DNA of 64,000 bases. Source: an uncultured Microbacteriaceae bacterium (GTDB lineage Bacteria; Actinomycetota; Actinomycetes; Actinomycetales; Microbacteriaceae). The stretch is taken from assembly GCA_937872445.1 (NCBI GenBank), contig CALMSL010000049.1, forward strand, positions 1 through 64,000, written 5' to 3'. Numbering within the stretch: the first letter of the stretch is position 1; the number at the start of each line of letters is the position of its first letter. The notes under the pieces are model-generated. The model was not told where the DNA came from. It searched no databases and saw only the letters and a program-made list of their open reading frames with translations. Below are positions 62,353-64,000 of this stretch, one piece after another. A program made the position numbers and the translations under genes.

Positions 62353-62512
62353 GACATCTCCTTGACGACGGGGTTGGTCTACAACCGAGTCTATTGAGTC
62401 TTATCGCTGTTCTCAGGGTCGCGGCCGTCCGGATTCGGGGCTGACTTGAGGTGGTTCTAAAGAAGTCGAATACTTTCGCGCCCCTGGCGACCGAAGAACA
62501 CGGATTGCTCAA

Positions 62513-62525
62513 TAGGGTGGAAGAG
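62513..62525 (+). promoter_or_regulatory. Leaderless-type promoter of glpX
   Basis: TAGGGT (62513-62518) ends 7 nt before the GTG at 62525. Confidence 0.5.
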
Positions 62526-63520
62526 TGAATGAGTCGACCGATACCGGCACCCTGTTTCTGCACCCCGACCGCAACCTCGCCATGGAGTTGGTGCGTGCCA
62601 CCGAGGCGGCCGCCATCCGGGCCTGGCCGTACATCGGGCGGGGCGACAAGATCGCCGCGGATGGGGCGGCCGTGGATGCCATGCGCAAGTTCCTCGGCAC
62701 GGTGAACTTCGACGGCGTTGTCGTCATCGGCGAGGGCGAGAAGGATCACGCCCCCATGCTGTTCAACGGCGAGCACGTCGGGAACACGCGCGGCCCGGCG
62801 TGCGACATCGCCGTCGACCCCATCGACGGAACGTCGCTGACGGCCGCCGGCCGCCAGAACGCGATCTCGGTCATCGCGGTGTCCGACCGCGGCACCATGC
62901 TGGATGCGTCCTCCGTGTTCTACATGGACAAGATCGTGTCCGGTCCGGAAGGTATTGGCGTTCTCGACCTCGAGCGGCCGATCGGCGACAACATCCGGGC
63001 CCTCGCGAAGGCGCTCGGAAAACCGGTGGGCGAGATGACGGTCGCGGTGCTCGACCGGCCCAGGCACATTCAGCTCATCGACGACATCCGGGCGACGGGG
63101 GCGGGGACGCGCCTCATGCTCGACGGCGACGTGGCGGGCGGGATCAACGCCGCGCGCTACGAAACCCGCATCGATATGTGCGTGGGGATCGGCGGCAGCC
63201 CGGAAGGCATTACGACGGCGTGCGCGATCAAGGCTCTGGGCGGTTTCATGCAGGCGAGGCTTGCGCCTGGCACCGACGACGAGCGCGAGAAGGCGAAGGA
63301 TGCCGGCCTCGACCTCGACAAGGTCATGGACGCTGACGAAATGGTGAAGGGCGACAACTCGTTCTTCGTGGCGACCGGCGTCACGGATGGTGGCCTTGTC
63401 GACGGCGTGCGCCGCAGGGGACCGATCATCCGCACAGAGAGCATCGTGCTGCGATCGCGGTCAGGCACGATTCGGCGGGTTATTGCCGAGCATCTCGTGG
63501 AGAAGTGGCTCGGCGAATAG
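62525..63520 (+). CDS. glpX: Class II fructose-1,6-bisphosphatase
   Basis: The protein has 331 residues. It removes the 1-phosphate of fructose 1,6-bisphosphate in gluconeogenesis. Metal-site motifs are IGRGDKIAADGAAVDAMRKF, VVIGEGEKDHAPMLF and the signature ACDIAVDPIDGTSLTAAGRQ. The substrate loop is GVGGSPEG-like (CVGIGGSPEGITTACAI). The start is GTG 62525. Confidence 0.97.
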   Translation: MNESTDTGTLFLHPDRNLAMELVRATEAAAIRAWPYIGRGDKIAADGAAVDAMRKFLGTVNFDGVVVIGEGEKDHAPMLFNGEHVGNTRGPACDIAVDPIDGTSLTAAGRQNAISVIAVSDRGTMLDASSVFYMDKIVSGPEGIGVLDLERPIGDNIRALAKALGKPVGEMTVAVLDRPRHIQLIDDIRATGAGTRLMLDGDVAGGINAARYETRIDMCVGIGGSPEGITTACAIKALGGFMQARLAPGTDDEREKAKDAGLDLDKVMDADEMVKGDNSFFVATGVTDGGLVDGVRRRGPIIRTESIVLRSRSGTIRRVIAEHLVEKWLGE

Positions 63521-63541
63521 GTTTCGCAGACATCCTCAGCG

Positions 63542-63598
63542 TGACTTGCGAGTAAGTGCCCTTCAGGGCGCGCGGGAAGGGCCACAACTCGCAAGTCA
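63542..63598 (+). terminator. Long hairpin after glpX
   Basis: TGACTTGCGAGT (63542-63553) pairs perfectly with ACTCGCAAGTCA (63587-63598). An inner GCCCTT/AAGGGC pairing lengthens the stem. It is 21 bp after the glpX stop. Confidence 0.6.
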
Positions 63599-63642
63599 GC
63601 GGGCGCCAGGAGCACATGGTTTGCCTGCAGGTGCCCGGCCGC

Positions 63643-63699
63643 TGAGGGGTCCTAAAGTGCCCTTCCGCGGCCCCGCGAGGGTCCATTTGGGACCCCTCA
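63643..63699. repeat. Second long hairpin between glpX and rmuC
   Basis: TGAGGGGTCC (63643-63652) pairs with GGACCCCTCA (63690-63699), and the adjoining TAAA/TTTG almost continues the stem. Its inner sequence AAAGTGCCCTTC resembles the TAAGTGCCCTTC of the previous hairpin, so the two may be related elements. Confidence 0.6.
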
Positions 63700-63704
63700 C
63701 TGGA

Positions 63705-63769
63705 CTGCTTCACGGTGCTGCTTCACCGGGCTACTTCACGGAGCTGCTTCACGGTGCTGCTTCACGGTG
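63705..63769. repeat. Five tandem 13-bp units at the rmuC 3' end
   Basis: The consensus CTGCTTCACGGTG occurs at 63705, 63718, 63731, 63744 and 63757. Units 1, 4 and 5 are identical; units 2 and 3 differ at three positions each. The last unit contains the rmuC stop codon. The 13-bp period means that unit number does not keep the reading frame. Confidence 0.85.
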
Positions 63770-64000
63770 CAGTGGGGTCCTTCGGCGAGTCAGCATCGGC
63801 GGTGAGTTCGAACGCCGTGAGTTCGCGCGGTGCTTCCTCGATGCCGGGCATCGCACCGAGCACCTTGGATTCGTCGAGGGCGCTGAGACGCCGCGCGCTC
63901 GGCAGCACATTGCGCTCGAGGGATCCGACGAACGTGTTGTAGTCCTTGACGCTGCGCTCGATTGAGCGGCCGAGTTTCTCCACGTGCTCGGAGAGTTTGG
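63762..64000 (-). CDS. rmuC: RmuC family DNA recombination protein, C-terminal part (continues past the right edge)
   Basis: The frame is open from the right edge to a TGA at 63762-63764, giving about 78 residues. EKLGRSIERSVKDYNTFVGS, LERNVLPSARRLSALDE and a final EAPRELTAFEL match the end of RmuC proteins, which have a nuclease-like core limiting DNA inversions at repeats. The N-terminus and catalytic core lie outside the window. An internal ATG near 63981 is a natural Met and not the start. Confidence 0.85.
   Translation of the reverse strand, partial: KLSEHVEKLGRSIERSVKDYNTFVGSLERNVLPSARRLSALDESKVLGAMPGIEEAPRELTAFELTADADSPKDPTAP

Noticed and set aside
63705..63769. Tandem 13-bp units considered as a CRISPR array
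   Set aside because: Units are contiguous without spacers and far shorter than CRISPR repeats, and no cas gene is present.

Overview
The window is high-GC chromosomal DNA of an actinobacterium, most likely a member of Microbacteriaceae. The call rests on the housekeeping order eno / FtsB-like / DUF501 / subtilisin / NDH-2, on a mycothiol conjugate amidase (mca) near greA and a DUF4307 gene, on fumC / DUF4245 / xseB / xseA close to glpX and rmuC, and on a DUF6264 gene. GTG starts, 4-bp start/stop overlaps and apparently leaderless genes are frequent. No insertion sequence, integrase, CRISPR array or rRNA gene was seen.

Region 1 (1-11.8 kb) looks accessory and somewhat less GC-rich. It holds the tail of a TetR-like regulator, two adjacent type II toxin-antitoxin modules (DUF1778/GNAT and Phd/PIN), a CPBP membrane protease-like gene, an ABC-2 exporter locus with a secreted protein and a membrane-anchored esterase-like hydrolase, a divergent small acidic secreted protein, and a tandem RR-HK-RR-HK array whose four genes all overlap.

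Region 2 (11.8-24.5 kb) is largely core: an acyltransferase, mazG, ferritin, a TetR regulator, hisS, eno, FtsB-like, DUF501, a subtilisin-like protease, NDH-2 and a tRNA with anticodon UAA. It ends with a TetR/cupin divergent pair and a SulP anion transporter.

Region 3 (24.6-34.6 kb) starts with a five-gene operon (TetR, sugar-type MFS transporter, D-threonine aldolase-like enzyme, aldonolactone oxidase, GH1 beta-glucosidase) behind a consensus promoter with a perfect operator-like inverted repeat. A hydrolase-OsmC fusion, a small membrane protein and a TetR-controlled ABC-2 exporter follow.

Region 4 (34.8-54 kb) holds LemA, HtpX, a YcaQ-like glycosylase, an AI-2E family membrane protein, ilvA, greA, DUF4307, mca, a RibD-like reductase, an EamA exporter, an MMPL transporter with an SSB-like C-terminal domain, a HlyIII family protein, uppS, a class V aminotransferase, a PIN-PhoH ATPase, fumC and a beta-carbonic anhydrase.

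Region 5 (54-64 kb) holds DUF4245, xseB and xseA overlapped by an unrecognised nucleotidyltransferase-like gene and a DEDDh exonuclease. Next come what looks like the deletion scar of an ispH gene, DUF6264, a NarL-type sensor kinase with a degenerate partner, class II aldolase, glpX and the end of rmuC.

Two window-wide patterns stand out. At least twelve starts lie exactly 7 nt after a TANNNT-like -10 hexamer, which predicts leaderless mRNAs. A short palindromic repeat recurs between genes with compensatory changes in its inner stem.
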